Positions 25,059 to 33,443 are shown, counted from the stretch's first letter. The stretch: 64,000 bases of DNA from Nocardiopsis sp. FIRDI 009 (GCF_003386285.1 NZ_QPNC01000018.1:62001-126000); one strand, 5' to 3'. Made by a program: numbers and translations. The notes: generated by a model not told the origin, from the sequence alone.

Positions 25059-25079
25059 GGCCCGCGTGCCACCGGGTGG

Positions 25080-25131
25080 AGCACGGGCGTTCCGGGCGGA
25101 CGGGCACCGGTCCGCCCGGAACGCCCGTGCT
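25080..25131 (+). terminator. 22-bp hairpin after the LLM/FMN-reductase operon
   Basis: 25080-25101 (AGCACGGGCGTTCCGGGCGG plus AC) pairs perfectly with 25110-25131 around an 8-nt loop GGGCACCG. The longest perfect stem in the window. It insulates the operon from the cellulase promoter. Confidence 0.8.
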
Positions 25132-25244
25132 GGTGCGCCGGACACCGTCCGGGGGCGTCGGGTGTCCGGCGGGTCCCATCGGCGAGTGCCGGAAATCCGC
25201 TTTTTATGGGGTGTTTACACGCGGGCGGTTGGTGGCTACGCTCA

Positions 25245-25258
25245 TGGGAGCGCTCCCG
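25245..25258. promoter_or_regulatory. CelR-type operator, copy 1 (one mismatch)
   Basis: TGGGAGCGCTCCCG differs by one end base from TGGGAGCGCTCCCA, the operator of the LacI-family repressor CelR of Thermobifida fusca, which is released by cellobiose. Lies 310 bp before the cellulase start. Confidence 0.7.
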
Positions 25259-25329
25259 AAGTGGTGTACGCCACGAAGATGGGTGGCGTGGGTCATGCGG
25301 GTTTCGTTCGGGTGATTCCGCCATCCCGG

Positions 25330-25347
25330 TATGGGAGCGCTCCCATA
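25330..25347. promoter_or_regulatory. CelR operator, copy 2 (perfect)
   Basis: TATGGGAGCGCTCCCATA contains the exact 14-bp CelR box TGGGAGCGCTCCCA at 25332-25345. The symmetry extends to 20 bp (GTATGGGAGCGCTCCCATAC). It predicts cellobiose-inducible expression of the GH6 gene. The regulator gene itself is not in the window. Confidence 0.88.
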
Positions 25348-25554
25348 CAGCCTTCCCCCACGACACGACCACAACGATCCCCCACGACACGGTGCCCGCC
25401 ACGCCGATCACCGAGGTGGTCATGCTCCTTCCGCTTCCCCCCGACTCCGACCGCGCCGGCCGCGCACGCACACCGTGCCCGGCCCGCGGACCGCCCGCGC
25501 GCCTGCTCACGTGATCCCTGATGGACCGACCCCCCAACCATGAGGAAACAGCAG

Positions 25555-27336
25555 ATGAGCATTTTCAGACGTGTGCCGGACCCGGGTCCGGCGGCACGAC
25601 GCGGACTCGCCGCGATGACCGTCCTCCTCCTCGGCGGCGCACTGGCCGCCGTCACCCTTCCCACGACCGCCAGCGCCGCCACCCAGTGCGAGGTCGACTA
25701 CCGGATCGACAACGACTGGGGTTCGGGTTTCACCGCGAGCGTGGAGATCACCAACCTCGGTGATCCCGTCGACGGATGGGACCTGGACTGGGACTTCCCC
25801 AGCGACCAGCAGATCACCAACATCTGGAACGCCACCCGGACCCAGTCCGGGCAGAGCGTGACCGCCAGCAACGTCGGCCACAACGGCTCCATCGCCACGG
25901 GGAGCAGTGTCTCCTTCGGGTTCCAGGGAACCTACGGCGACGACAACCCCGTTCCGTCCGAGTTCGCCCTCAACGGCACGGTGTGCCGGGGCGAGGTGGA
26001 CCCGGATCCCACGGACGAACCGACCGACGAACCGACCGACGATCCCACCGACCCGGACCCGACCCCCGGTGAGCGCGTCGACAACCCCTACGTCGGCGCC
26101 GACGTCTACGTGAACCCGGTCTGGTCGGCCAACGCCGCGGCCGAGCCCGGCGGCGACGCCGTCGCCGACGAGCCCACCGGTGTGTGGCTCGACCGCATCG
26201 GCGCCATCGAGGGCAACGACAGCCCCACCACCGGCAGCTACGGCCTCCGCGACCACCTGGACGAGGCCCTGGCGCAGGCCGCCGGCGACCCCCTGGTCAT
26301 CCAGCTCGTCATCTACAACCTGCCCGGCCGCGACTGCGCCGCCCTGGCCTCCAACGGGGAGTTGGGCCCCGACGAGATCGACCGCTACAAGCACGAGTAC
26401 ATCGACCCGATCGCCGACATCCTCGCCGACTACGAGGACACCGAACTGCGCGTCGTGACCACGGTCGAGATCGACTCCCTGCCGAACCTGGTCACCAACG
26501 TCGGTTCCCGGCCCACGGCCACCCCCGAGTGCGACGAGATGCTGGCCAACGGCAACTACGTCGAGGGTGTGGGGTACGCCCTGGCCACACTCGGCGACAT
26601 CGACAACGTCTACAACTACGTGGACGCCGGACACCACGGCTGGATCGGCTGGGACAACAACTTCACCGCCTCGGCCGAGATCTTCTACGAGGCCGCCAAC
26701 GCCGCCGGAGCCACCCCCGACGACGTGCACGGCTTCATCGCCAACACGGCCAACTACTCCGCCCTGGAGGAGCCCTACATCGACGTGGACGGGGTCATCG
26801 GCGGCGCGCTGGTCCGCCAGTCCGCCTGGGTGGACTGGAACCGCTACGTCGACGAACTCTCCTTCGCGCAGGCACTGCGCACGGAGCTGGTCGGCCTCGG
26901 GTTCGACGAGAACATCGGCATGCTCATCGACACCTCCCGCAACGGCTGGGGCGGCGACGAGCGTCCGACCGCGCCGAGCTCCTCCACCGACGTCGACACC
27001 TACGTGGACGAGAGCCGGATGGACCGGCGCATCCACGTCGGCAACTGGTGCAACCAGGCCGGCGCCGGCCTGGGGGAGCGTCCGCAGGCCGCTCCCGAGC
27101 CGGGGATCGACGCCTACGTCTGGATGAAGCCGCCGGGTGAGTCCGACGGCTCCAGCGAGGAGATCCCCAACGACGAGGGCAAGGGCTTCGACCGCATGTG
27201 CGACCCGACCTACGAGGGCAACCCGCGCAACGGCAACAGCATGAGCGGCGCCCTGCCCAACGCCCCGATCTCCGGCCACTGGTTCTCCGAGCAGTTCCAG
27301 GAGCTGCTGGCCAACGCCTACCCGCCCCTCGACTGA
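25555..27336 (+). CDS. Secreted family GH6 exocellulase with N-terminal CBM2
   Basis: Cellobiohydrolase-type enzyme, 593 aa, closest in layout to T. fusca Cel6B. Signal peptide residues 1-36 (LAAMTVLLLGGALAAVTLPT, cleaved after TASA). CBM2 follows at ~37-140 (QCEVDYRIDNDWGSGFTASV), then an Asp/Pro/Thr linker (DPTDEPTDEPTDDPTDP) and the GH6 catalytic domain from ~165. Catalytic-region motifs are IYNLPGRDCAALASNGEL, TTVEIDSLPNLVTNVGS (in place of the CBH EPDSL), DAGHHGWIGWDNNFTASA and IDTSRNGWGGDE. ATG 25555 is preferred over 25540 because GAGGA (25542-25546) fits it. Confidence 0.92.
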   Translation: MSIFRRVPDPGPAARRGLAAMTVLLLGGALAAVTLPTTASAATQCEVDYRIDNDWGSGFTASVEITNLGDPVDGWDLDWDFPSDQQITNIWNATRTQSGQSVTASNVGHNGSIATGSSVSFGFQGTYGDDNPVPSEFALNGTVCRGEVDPDPTDEPTDEPTDDPTDPDPTPGERVDNPYVGADVYVNPVWSANAAAEPGGDAVADEPTGVWLDRIGAIEGNDSPTTGSYGLRDHLDEALAQAAGDPLVIQLVIYNLPGRDCAALASNGELGPDEIDRYKHEYIDPIADILADYEDTELRVVTTVEIDSLPNLVTNVGSRPTATPECDEMLANGNYVEGVGYALATLGDIDNVYNYVDAGHHGWIGWDNNFTASAEIFYEAANAAGATPDDVHGFIANTANYSALEEPYIDVDGVIGGALVRQSAWVDWNRYVDELSFAQALRTELVGLGFDENIGMLIDTSRNGWGGDERPTAPSSSTDVDTYVDESRMDRRIHVGNWCNQAGAGLGERPQAAPEPGIDAYVWMKPPGESDGSSEEIPNDEGKGFDRMCDPTYEGNPRNGNSMSGALPNAPISGHWFSEQFQELLANAYPPLD

Positions 27337-27428
27337 CCGATTCCCCGTGCCGGGGTCCGCGCGGGCCCCGGCACACCCCGGCGACGGGGGTGGTCGGTAC
27401 GACCGCCCCCGATGTCTCGACCCTGTTG

Positions 27429-27440
27429 GACAACGTTGTC
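27429..27440. promoter_or_regulatory. Palindrome GACAACGTTGTC before the mannanase gene
   Basis: Perfect 12-bp palindrome with a central CG, as in LacI-family operators, 20 bp before ATG 27461 and next to the ribosome site. It differs from the CelR box, so the two glycosidase genes are probably under different repressors. Confidence 0.55.
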
Positions 27441-27460
27441 TTCTCGTTGGAGGGAGATCC

Positions 27461-28816
27461 ATGACAACGCCCAGACCCCCACAGCTCCTCGCCGTCCTCG
27501 GGGCGGTCCTCGCCCTCGTCGCGGCGCTCGTGGTCCACGCGCTGCCCGCCCAGGCCGACACGGGCTTCCGTGTCCAGGACGGCCGACTGGTGGACGCGGC
27601 CGGCAACGACTTCGTCATCCGCGGTGTCAGCCATCCCCACACCTGGTACTCCCAGGAGGTCGGCTCCCTCGCCGACATCAAGTCCCTCGGCGCCAACGCC
27701 GTCCGGGTCGTCCTCAGCAGCGGTGACCGGTGGACCGAGAACGACGTGGCCGACGTGGCCGACGTGGTCGCGCGCTGCAAGGCCAACCGGCTGATCTGCG
27801 TGCTGGAGGTCCACGACACCACCGGTTACGGCGAGGAGCAGGCCGCCGCCACCCTGGACCAGGCCGTCGACTACTGGCTGCGCGTCCGCGACGCCGTCGA
27901 GGGCGAGGAGGACTACGTCCTGGTCAACATCGGCAACGAGCCCTACGGCAACGACGAGGCGACCAACGCGCACTGGGCCAGCGACACCAGCCGTGCGATC
28001 AACCGCCTGCGCGACGCCGGGTTCGACCACACGCTGGTGGTCGACGCCCCCAACTGGGGCCAGGACTGGCGCGGGATCATGCGGCGGGAGGCACAGGGCG
28101 TCTTCGACTCCGACCCGCACGCCAACACCGTCTTCTCCGTCCACATGTACGGCGTCTACGAGCAGGAGTCGACCGTCGTCGACTACATGGAGTCCTTCGT
28201 CGAGGCCGGTCTGCCGCTGATCATCGGCGAGTTCGGCCACGACCACAGTGACGGCGACCCGGACGAGAACGCGATCATGCACCACGCCGAACGCTTGGGG
28301 CTGGGCTACGTCGGCTGGTCCTGGAGCGGTAACAGCGGCGGGGTCGAGTACCTGGACATGGTCGAGGACTTCGACGTCACCCGGCTGACCCCGTGGGGCG
28401 AGCGGATCTTCCACGGTCCCGACGGCATCGTCGAGACCGCCGAGGAGGCGCCGGTCTACGGGGGCGGCGAGCCCACCGACCCGCCCACGGACGAGCCCAC
28501 CGACCCGCCGGCCGACGGCGACTGCACGGCCGAGTACGCGGTGCTCCACCAGTGGCAGGGCGGTTTCCAGGCCGAGGTCACCGTCACCGCCGGAACCGAC
28601 CTGGACGGTTGGACCGTGGAGTGGACGCTCCCCGACGGCGAGGGCCTCGGGCAGGTCTGGAACGCCGACCTGTCCACCGACGGGTCCCGGGTGACCGCGG
28701 TCGACGTCGGATACAACGCCGTCCTGTCCGAGGGCGCAACCACCACCTTCGGCCTCATCGGAACCAGCCAGGGTCCCGCCGGGGTCCCCGAAACCACCTG
28801 TACCGCGGGTTCCTGA
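27461..28816 (+). CDS. Secreted family GH5 beta-mannanase with C-terminal CBM2
   Basis: Endo-1,4-beta-mannosidase by similarity to Streptomyces lividans ManA, 451 aa. Signal peptide ~1-34 (LLAVLGAVLALVAALVVHAL). Catalytic GH5 domain ~35-330: VIRGVSHPHTWYSQEVGSLA, LICVLEVHDTTGYGEEQAAA, acid/base Glu in VLVNIGNEPYGNDEATN, and nucleophile Glu in GLPLIIGEFGHDHSDGD. A Pro/Thr/Asp linker leads to a CBM2 (~350-451, CTAEYAVLHQWQGGFQAEVT). The CBM2 is at the opposite end from that of the neighbouring cellulase. GGAGGGAG precedes ATG 27461. An endoglucanase is the alternative but the catalytic domain fits mannanase better. Confidence 0.9.
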   Translation: MTTPRPPQLLAVLGAVLALVAALVVHALPAQADTGFRVQDGRLVDAAGNDFVIRGVSHPHTWYSQEVGSLADIKSLGANAVRVVLSSGDRWTENDVADVADVVARCKANRLICVLEVHDTTGYGEEQAAATLDQAVDYWLRVRDAVEGEEDYVLVNIGNEPYGNDEATNAHWASDTSRAINRLRDAGFDHTLVVDAPNWGQDWRGIMRREAQGVFDSDPHANTVFSVHMYGVYEQESTVVDYMESFVEAGLPLIIGEFGHDHSDGDPDENAIMHHAERLGLGYVGWSWSGNSGGVEYLDMVEDFDVTRLTPWGERIFHGPDGIVETAEEAPVYGGGEPTDPPTDEPTDPPADGDCTAEYAVLHQWQGGFQAEVTVTAGTDLDGWTVEWTLPDGEGLGQVWNADLSTDGSRVTAVDVGYNAVLSEGATTTFGLIGTSQGPAGVPETTCTAGS

Positions 28817-28849
28817 CCCGTCCGGACCGGCCGTGCTCGCGCGGCCGGG

Positions 28850-28888
28850 CCGGTGCCGCCCCCGGCGGGTCTGCGGGGGCGGCACCGG
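28850..28888 (+). terminator. 15-bp hairpin after the mannanase gene
   Basis: CCGGTGCCGCCCCCG (28850-28864) pairs perfectly with CGGGGGCGGCACCGG (28874-28888), loop of 9 nt. It sits immediately before the promoter of the next gene. Confidence 0.7.
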
Positions 28889-28893
28889 AGTAT

Positions 28894-28908
28894 CCGAACA
28901 TCGTTCGG
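28894..28908. promoter_or_regulatory. Operator-like repeat CCGAAC-ATC-GTTCGG overlapping a promoter
   Basis: The same half-sites as the paa operators but with a 3-nt spacer, ending 12 bp before ATG 28921. TAACGT (28909-28914) sits at -12 to -7 relative to that ATG, which suggests leaderless transcription with the operator covering the promoter. Confidence 0.45.
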
Positions 28909-28920
28909 TAACGTGTGCGC

Positions 28921-29589
28921 ATGGACTCAGCCAGCGTGTACACCAGCTGTCAGAACAGGCTTCTCGACCTGGCCGCCGAACTCACCGCCGACCAGATCGC
29001 CACCCCTGTCCCCGCGCTGCCCGCCTGGGACGTGCGCCAGACCTACGCCCACCTCGCGGGGATCAGCGTCGACATCGGACACAAGGGCCTGACCCCGCCC
29101 GCGGACGACGAGACGACCGCCCGCCAGGTGGCCGAACGCGCCGAGGACGACCTGCCCACGATCTGTGACGAGTGGCGCTCGGCCACCCCCGCCCTCCTGG
29201 AGGTCCTCGCCCGCCAGACCAGGGCGCGCTACGCCCTGCCCGTGCTCGACGTGTGGCACCACGAGAACGACCTGCGCGGCGCCCTGGGGACGACGCCCCA
29301 GACCGAGTACGCCGACCAGATCGCCGACTTCGTCCTGCGTGGCCTCGCCCGCGGCTGGGACGAGGCCCTTCCGGGGGTGCGGGTGGCGGCCACCGACACC
29401 GGCCAGGAGTGGCGTCTGGGCGGTGGCGACGACCTGGCGCTTCGGGCCAGCGCCTTCGAACTCGCACGGGCCGTGACCGGACGTCGCAGCATCGCGCAGA
29501 TCACCGCCATGGACTGGTCCGGCGACCCGTCGGCCGTGGCCGCCCGTCTGCCCACCCTGCCCGCACCGGAGCGGGACCTGGAGCTGTGA
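28921..29589 (+). CDS. Maleylpyruvate isomerase/DinB-like family protein (TIGR03083 type)
   Basis: 222-aa four-helix metal-binding protein of a large actinobacterial family. The metal site is recognisable from LPAWDVRQTYAHLAGISVDI (first His, ~residue 45) and LPVLDVWHHENDLRGALG (His/Glu/Asp, ~110). The C-terminal part FELARAVTGRRSIAQITAMD matches the usual MDMPI C-terminal domain. No ribosome site precedes ATG 28921; a GTG two codons upstream is possible, but the -10 box position favours a leaderless ATG. Members use mycothiol or act as uncharacterised thiol transferases; function here is open. Confidence 0.8.
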   Translation: MDSASVYTSCQNRLLDLAAELTADQIATPVPALPAWDVRQTYAHLAGISVDIGHKGLTPPADDETTARQVAERAEDDLPTICDEWRSATPALLEVLARQTRARYALPVLDVWHHENDLRGALGTTPQTEYADQIADFVLRGLARGWDEALPGVRVAATDTGQEWRLGGGDDLALRASAFELARAVTGRRSIAQITAMDWSGDPSAVAARLPTLPAPERDLEL

Positions 29590-29629
29590 CCGGACGGCCG
29601 CCCCGGCGGCCCTCCCCGGCTCCGGCGGC

Positions 29630-30223
29630 TCAGCGGCGGTAGGGCAGGCGGTCGAGTTCGCTGACCTCGCCCAGCGTGGACCACTCGTTGCGGCCCAGGC
29701 GCGCCAGCGGTCGCAGCCGCGTGACCTCCGGGTGGCCGTCGACCAGGACCTCCTCGGCCACGGCGGCGTGCACGACGCGCCCGAGGACCACCGTCGAGTC
29801 GCCCAGAGGCACGGTCGAGTGCAGGACGCACTCCAGGGCCACGGGCGAGTCCGCCACGCGCGGCGGCCGCACCGCCTTGCTCTCCTCCCGGGTGAGGCCG
29901 ACCGCGTCGAACTCGCTCACGTCGTGCGGGTAGGGGGTACCGGTCGCGTTCACCTGCTCCTGGAGTCGCGCCGGAGCGAGGTTGACCACGAACTCCCCGG
30001 TCGCCTCCGCGTTGCGCAGTGAGTCCTTGCGCCCCACCGACGTGAACTGCACGATCGCCGGATCCGTGCAGGCCACGGTGAAGAAGGAGTGCGGAGCCAG
30101 GTTGTCCACGCCCGACCCGGAGGTGGTCGAGACCCAGGCGATGGGCCGCGGCACCACCACGGCGGTCAACAACTGGTAGAAGGCCCGGCCGGGCAGGTCC
30201 TGGGGAGTCCATTCGGTACGCAT
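29630..30223 (-). CDS. Flavin reductase-like protein
   Basis: 197-aa FMN-binding split-barrel protein. LLTAVVVPRPIAWVSTTSGS and NLAPHSFFTVACTDPAIVQF are the characteristic strands, and GEFVVNLAPARLQEQVNATG follows. Expected to bind FMN and reduce it or use it on an unknown substrate. ATG 30223 (RTEWTPQDLPGRAF) is taken, since the longer frame adds an Arg-rich stretch; there is no clear ribosome site. TAGATT about 10 nt upstream may be a -10, giving a near-leaderless mRNA. Convergent with the TIGR03083 gene. Confidence 0.8.
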   Translation of the reverse strand: MRTEWTPQDLPGRAFYQLLTAVVVPRPIAWVSTTSGSGVDNLAPHSFFTVACTDPAIVQFTSVGRKDSLRNAEATGEFVVNLAPARLQEQVNATGTPYPHDVSEFDAVGLTREESKAVRPPRVADSPVALECVLHSTVPLGDSTVVLGRVVHAAVAEEVLVDGHPEVTRLRPLARLGRNEWSTLGEVSELDRLPYRR

Positions 30224-30290
30224 CGGGTTTCGCAATCTACCGCATGCCGCGGGTGTCGGACGCCGGTTCGCGTGGTAGACGTGCACTCAG

Positions 30291-30310
30291 GACAACTACG
30301 GACAGTTGTC
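30291..30310. promoter_or_regulatory. Inverted repeat GACAACT/AGTTGTC before the secreted-protein gene
   Basis: Seven-base perfect arms with a 6-nt spacer, next to ATATATTT (a probable -10) and 25 bp before the ATG. The right half GTTGTCATAT (30305-30314) also occurs at 40889-40898 in the Zur-box-like site upstream of the ABC transporter. Confidence 0.5.
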
Positions 30311-30335
30311 ATATATTTACAGAAAGGAGCGGATC

Positions 30336-30641
30336 ATGCGCCGAGCGTACTCCGTCGCCGGGGCCCTCGCCACCGCCGCCGCACTCGTCCTGAGCACCGC
30401 CGCGCCCGCCGCCGGGGCCAGGGGAGAGATCATCTTCGTCACGCTGGGCGGGGGGTCCGTGCACCACGCCAACCCCTCCGGCTGCGTCAGCGTTCCCGAG
30501 AAGGCGGCGGGGGTGGTCAACTCGACCGACGCGCGGATCAAGGTGATGAGCGGTTCGTGTCACTCGACCGACGGGCGTGTGGTGGAGGCGGGTGAGGACG
30601 GCGTGGTCTTCCCCTGGGAGAGGCGCGTGGTCGTGTTGTGA
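30336..30641 (+). CDS. Small secreted protein, 101 aa, one of two paralogues
   Basis: Unrecognised family. Sec signal peptide at residues 1-28 (YSVAGALATAAALVLSTAAP, Ala-X-Ala end), then a ~73-residue mature domain with two cysteines probably disulfide-bonded (SGCVSV and SGSCHS) and His residues GSVHHA and CH. A second protein with the same layout is encoded at 51955-52305. AAAGGAGCGG precedes ATG 30336. Monocistronic with an operator-like repeat upstream. Confidence 0.7.
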   Translation: MRRAYSVAGALATAAALVLSTAAPAAGARGEIIFVTLGGGSVHHANPSGCVSVPEKAAGVVNSTDARIKVMSGSCHSTDGRVVEAGEDGVVFPWERRVVVL

Positions 30642-30647
30642 CGCCGT

Positions 30648-30742
30648 TGCCGCGCCGGAGGCGTCGGTTGAGGGTGGTGGAGGGCGACGGAGTGGGGGGT
30701 GCCGCGCCGGAGGCGTCGGTTGAGGGTGGTGGAGGGCGACGG
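30648..30742. repeat. Two perfect 43-nt direct repeats
   Basis: Units 30648-30690 and 30700-30742 are identical, separated by 9 nt (period 52). The repeat pair fills the whole gap between the secreted-protein gene and the PLP-lyase gene and includes the latter's upstream region. Origin probably a tandem duplication; the unit has no obvious dyad. Confidence 0.9.
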
Positions 30743-30759
30743 GCGGGCATAGTGACCCC

Positions 30760-31722
30760 ATGCAGCTCGTCACAGCCGACGACGTCCGCGCCGCCGCCGC
30801 ACGGGTGGAGGGCCGCGTCGTGCGCACGCCCCTGACAGCCGGTCCCGACGGGGGGCCGCCGTTCCTCGTCAAACCGGAGAGCCTCCAACCGACCGGCGCG
30901 TTCAAACTGCGCGGGGCCACCAACGCCGTCGCGCTCCTCGACCCCTCCCAGCGCGCCGCGGGGGTGGTGACCCACTCCTCCGGCAACCACGGCCTGGCGC
31001 TGGCCCACGCGGCTCGGGAGCAGGGGGTGGCGTGCACGGTGGTGGTCCCCGAGGGGGCGCCCGCGGTCAAGGTGGACCGCGTCCGCGCGTGCGGGGCCCG
31101 GGTGGTCACCGTGTCCCCGGAGCGGCGGTCGTCCACCGCTCGGGAGCTGGCGGACAAGGAGGGGCTGGCCCTGGTCCCGCCGTTCGACGACCGGCGTGTG
31201 ATCGCCGGTCAGGGCACCGTGGGCCTGGAGATCCTGGAGCAGTCACCGGAGGTGACCACGATCGTGGTGCCGGTGGGCGGGGGAGGGTTGGCCTCAGGGG
31301 TGGCCACGGCGGCGATGACCGTGCGGCCCCGCCCGGTCCGGGTGGTGGGCGTGGAGCCGGAGTTGGCCGCCGACGCCGCCGAGAGTCTGCGGGTCGGGCG
31401 GCGCGTGGCCTGGGGGCCCGAGCTCACCCATCGGACCCTGGCCGACGGGGTGCGGGTGTGCCTGTCCGATCTGACCTTCGCGCATCTGATGGCGCGGCTG
31501 TCGGAGGTGGTGACGGTCACCGAGGACGAGATCGCCCGCGCGGTGGCCGCCCTCGCGTACGGGTCGCGCCTGGTGGCCGAGCCCAGCGGCGCCCTGGCCG
31601 TCGCCGCGGTCATGGCGGGCCGGGTGCCCACGGAGCCGGGGCGACCGGCTTCGACGGTCGCGGTGCTCTCGGGCGGCAACGTCGACCCGGACATCTTCGC
31701 CCGCCTGGTGTCCCCACGGTAG
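30760..31722 (+). CDS. Fold-type II PLP enzyme, threonine/serine dehydratase-like
   Basis: 320 aa. PLP lysine in PTGAFKLRGATNAVALLD near residue 50, the Asn of SSGNHGLALAHAAREQG near 75, and the phosphate loop VVPVGGGGLASGVATA near 170. Closest to biosynthetic-type threonine dehydratases without a regulatory ACT domain, or to serine racemases; deaminates Thr or Ser to a 2-keto acid, or racemises Ser. ATG 30760; the ribosome site is poor and lies within the 43-nt repeat. Confidence 0.85.
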   Translation: MQLVTADDVRAAAARVEGRVVRTPLTAGPDGGPPFLVKPESLQPTGAFKLRGATNAVALLDPSQRAAGVVTHSSGNHGLALAHAAREQGVACTVVVPEGAPAVKVDRVRACGARVVTVSPERRSSTARELADKEGLALVPPFDDRRVIAGQGTVGLEILEQSPEVTTIVVPVGGGGLASGVATAAMTVRPRPVRVVGVEPELAADAAESLRVGRRVAWGPELTHRTLADGVRVCLSDLTFAHLMARLSEVVTVTEDEIARAVAALAYGSRLVAEPSGALAVAAVMAGRVPTEPGRPASTVAVLSGGNVDPDIFARLVSPR

Positions 31723-31769
31723 GCCGCCGCCCGGGGGTGACCCCGAAGGTCGGCGTGTCGGCTCGTTCG

Positions 31770-31961
31770 TCAGCGAGGGGCCGGGTGGCCGTTGTGCCGT
31801 GCCAGCTCGGTGGTCTCCTCTGCGCGACGGTCGGCCTCGGCGCGGTCCTCGCGTCGGCGCAACGCCATGTCGGAGATGATCGCCAGCCCGAGGAGCAGGA
31901 CGAAGGCGGCGCCGATCAGCACGGACCACAGGGCGGTGCCGAAGGATGCGGGGTCGGTCAT
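31770..31961 (-). CDS. Small single-span membrane protein, 63 aa
   Basis: ATG 31961 is preceded by GGAGG. One N-terminal hydrophobic helix (FGTALWSVLIGAAFVLLLGL) and a charged cytosolic tail rich in Arg/Glu (RRREDRAEADRRAEETTELA). No family recognised. Divergent from the subtilase gene across an A+T-richer 200-bp region. Confidence 0.6.
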   Translation of the reverse strand: MTDPASFGTALWSVLIGAAFVLLLGLAIISDMALRRREDRAEADRRAEETTELARHNGHPAPR

Positions 31962-32169
31962 GGTGCCTCCGGGGGGTGGCTTGCCGTCCCCAGAAGAGTA
32001 ATACCCGTTTACTTTCGAACCCACTGTTAGCAAGAGTGAACTGGGTCATAACGAGGGCATGGATCTGTGCCCCGAAAGCCACTGGCGTTACCGCGTGTCA
32101 CGGGTGTACTCCGGTGGGCGGGCCCGGACACTGGTTCGGGTCGTCTCCTCCAACCCTCAGGAGAACTCC

Positions 32170-33375
32170 ATGCGGCAGAAGTGCACCGTCCTGCGTGACA
32201 CGGGAAGTCCGTCGACCACCGGCCCCTTCGACCTCGGCGGCCTCAGGCGTCCCTCAGCGCTCGCCGCGACCGCCGAGGCCGCCGGTGAGCCCGTCGTCGA
32301 GGTCCTGGAGATGGACAAGCACGACCTCGACGACGCCGCGCGCGATCCACGGGTCCGCGCGGTCGCCCCCGTCATGCCCACCCTCCTCATCGAACCCACC
32401 CCCCACGACACCGACGAGGCCACCACCGTCGACGACACCCGCACCTGGGGTGTGGCGGCCGTGGGTGCCGACACCTCCTCCGCGACCGGCGCCGGGGTGA
32501 CGGTGGCCGTCCTGGACACCGGCATCGACGCCGAGCACCCGGCGTTCAGCGGCGTCGACCTGGTGCAGCGCGACTTCACCGGCTCGGGCGTCGGCGACCG
32601 CCAGGGCCACGGCACCCACGTGGCGGGCACGGTCTTCGGCCGCGACGTCGACGGCACCCGCATCGGCGTAGCCCGCGGGGTGGAACGCGGCCTCGTCGGC
32701 AAGGTCCTCGACGACCGGGGCCGGGGCGACTCCGAGATGCTGCTCCAGGGCATCCAGTGGGCCGTCGACCAGGGCGCCCACGTGGTCTCCATGTCCCTCG
32801 GCTACGACTTCCCCGGCCTGGTGTCCAACCTCGTCGACCAGGGGTGGCCCGCCGACCTGGCCACCTCCTCCGCGCTGGAGGCCTACCGCGCCAACCTGCG
32901 GATGTTCGACTCCCTGCTGGACCTGCTGCGGGCCCGCGCGGCGTTCGGGCAGGGGACCGTGGTGGTGGCCGCCGCGGGCAACGAGAGCCGCCGCGAGGTG
33001 CACCCCGACTACGAGATCGCCGTCTCCCTCCCGGCCGCCGCCGAGGGCGTGGTGTCGGTGGGCGCGCTCGGCCAGGGCGGCTCGGGACTGACCATCGCCC
33101 CCTTCTCCAACACGTTCCCTCAGATCAGCGCGCCGGGCGTCGGGGTCCTGTCGGCCCGGACGGGCAGCGGCCTGGTCGCGTTCAACGGCACGAGCATGGC
33201 CTGCCCGCACGTGGCCGGGGTGGCCGCGCTGTGGTGGGAGCGTGTGCTGTCCGAGTCCGCCCCGCACGCCGCCACGACCGTGACCTCCCGCCTGCTCGCC
33301 CACGCCGACACCGGAGCGATCGACTCGGGGGTGGCCGCCGCCGACCGCGGCGTGGGCATCGTCCGCGCGCCCTGA
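32170..33375 (+). CDS. Subtilisin-like serine protease (S8) without a signal peptide
   Basis: 401 aa. Catalytic triad: Asp in TVAVLDTGIDAEHPAF (~residue 118), His in RQGHGTHVAGTVFG (~155), Ser in AFNGTSMACPHVAGVAALWW (~345). The first 100 residues resemble an I9-like propeptide (VVEVLEMDKHDLDDAARDPR) but no Sec signal is visible, so it may be cytosolic or exported otherwise. A ~45-residue insertion (WPADLATSSALEAYRANLRM and following) precedes the oxyanion-hole Asn of VVAAAGNESRRE. CAGGAG at 32158-32163 selects ATG 32170. Confidence 0.85.
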   Translation: MRQKCTVLRDTGSPSTTGPFDLGGLRRPSALAATAEAAGEPVVEVLEMDKHDLDDAARDPRVRAVAPVMPTLLIEPTPHDTDEATTVDDTRTWGVAAVGADTSSATGAGVTVAVLDTGIDAEHPAFSGVDLVQRDFTGSGVGDRQGHGTHVAGTVFGRDVDGTRIGVARGVERGLVGKVLDDRGRGDSEMLLQGIQWAVDQGAHVVSMSLGYDFPGLVSNLVDQGWPADLATSSALEAYRANLRMFDSLLDLLRARAAFGQGTVVVAAAGNESRREVHPDYEIAVSLPAAAEGVVSVGALGQGGSGLTIAPFSNTFPQISAPGVGVLSARTGSGLVAFNGTSMACPHVAGVAALWWERVLSESAPHAATTVTSRLLAHADTGAIDSGVAAADRGVGIVRAP

Positions 33376-33391
33376 AGGGTCTCAAACACAC

Positions 33392-33434
33392 GTCGGGGCC
33401 CGGCGGACGGTCTCCCCGTCCGCCGGGCCCCGAC
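33392..33434. terminator. 19-bp hairpin between convergent subtilase and purB
   Basis: 33392-33410 (GTCGGGGCCCGGCGGACGG) pairs perfectly with 33416-33434, loop TCTCC. It lies exactly between the two stops and should act in both directions. Confidence 0.8.
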
Positions 33435-33443
33435 CGGACGTTC

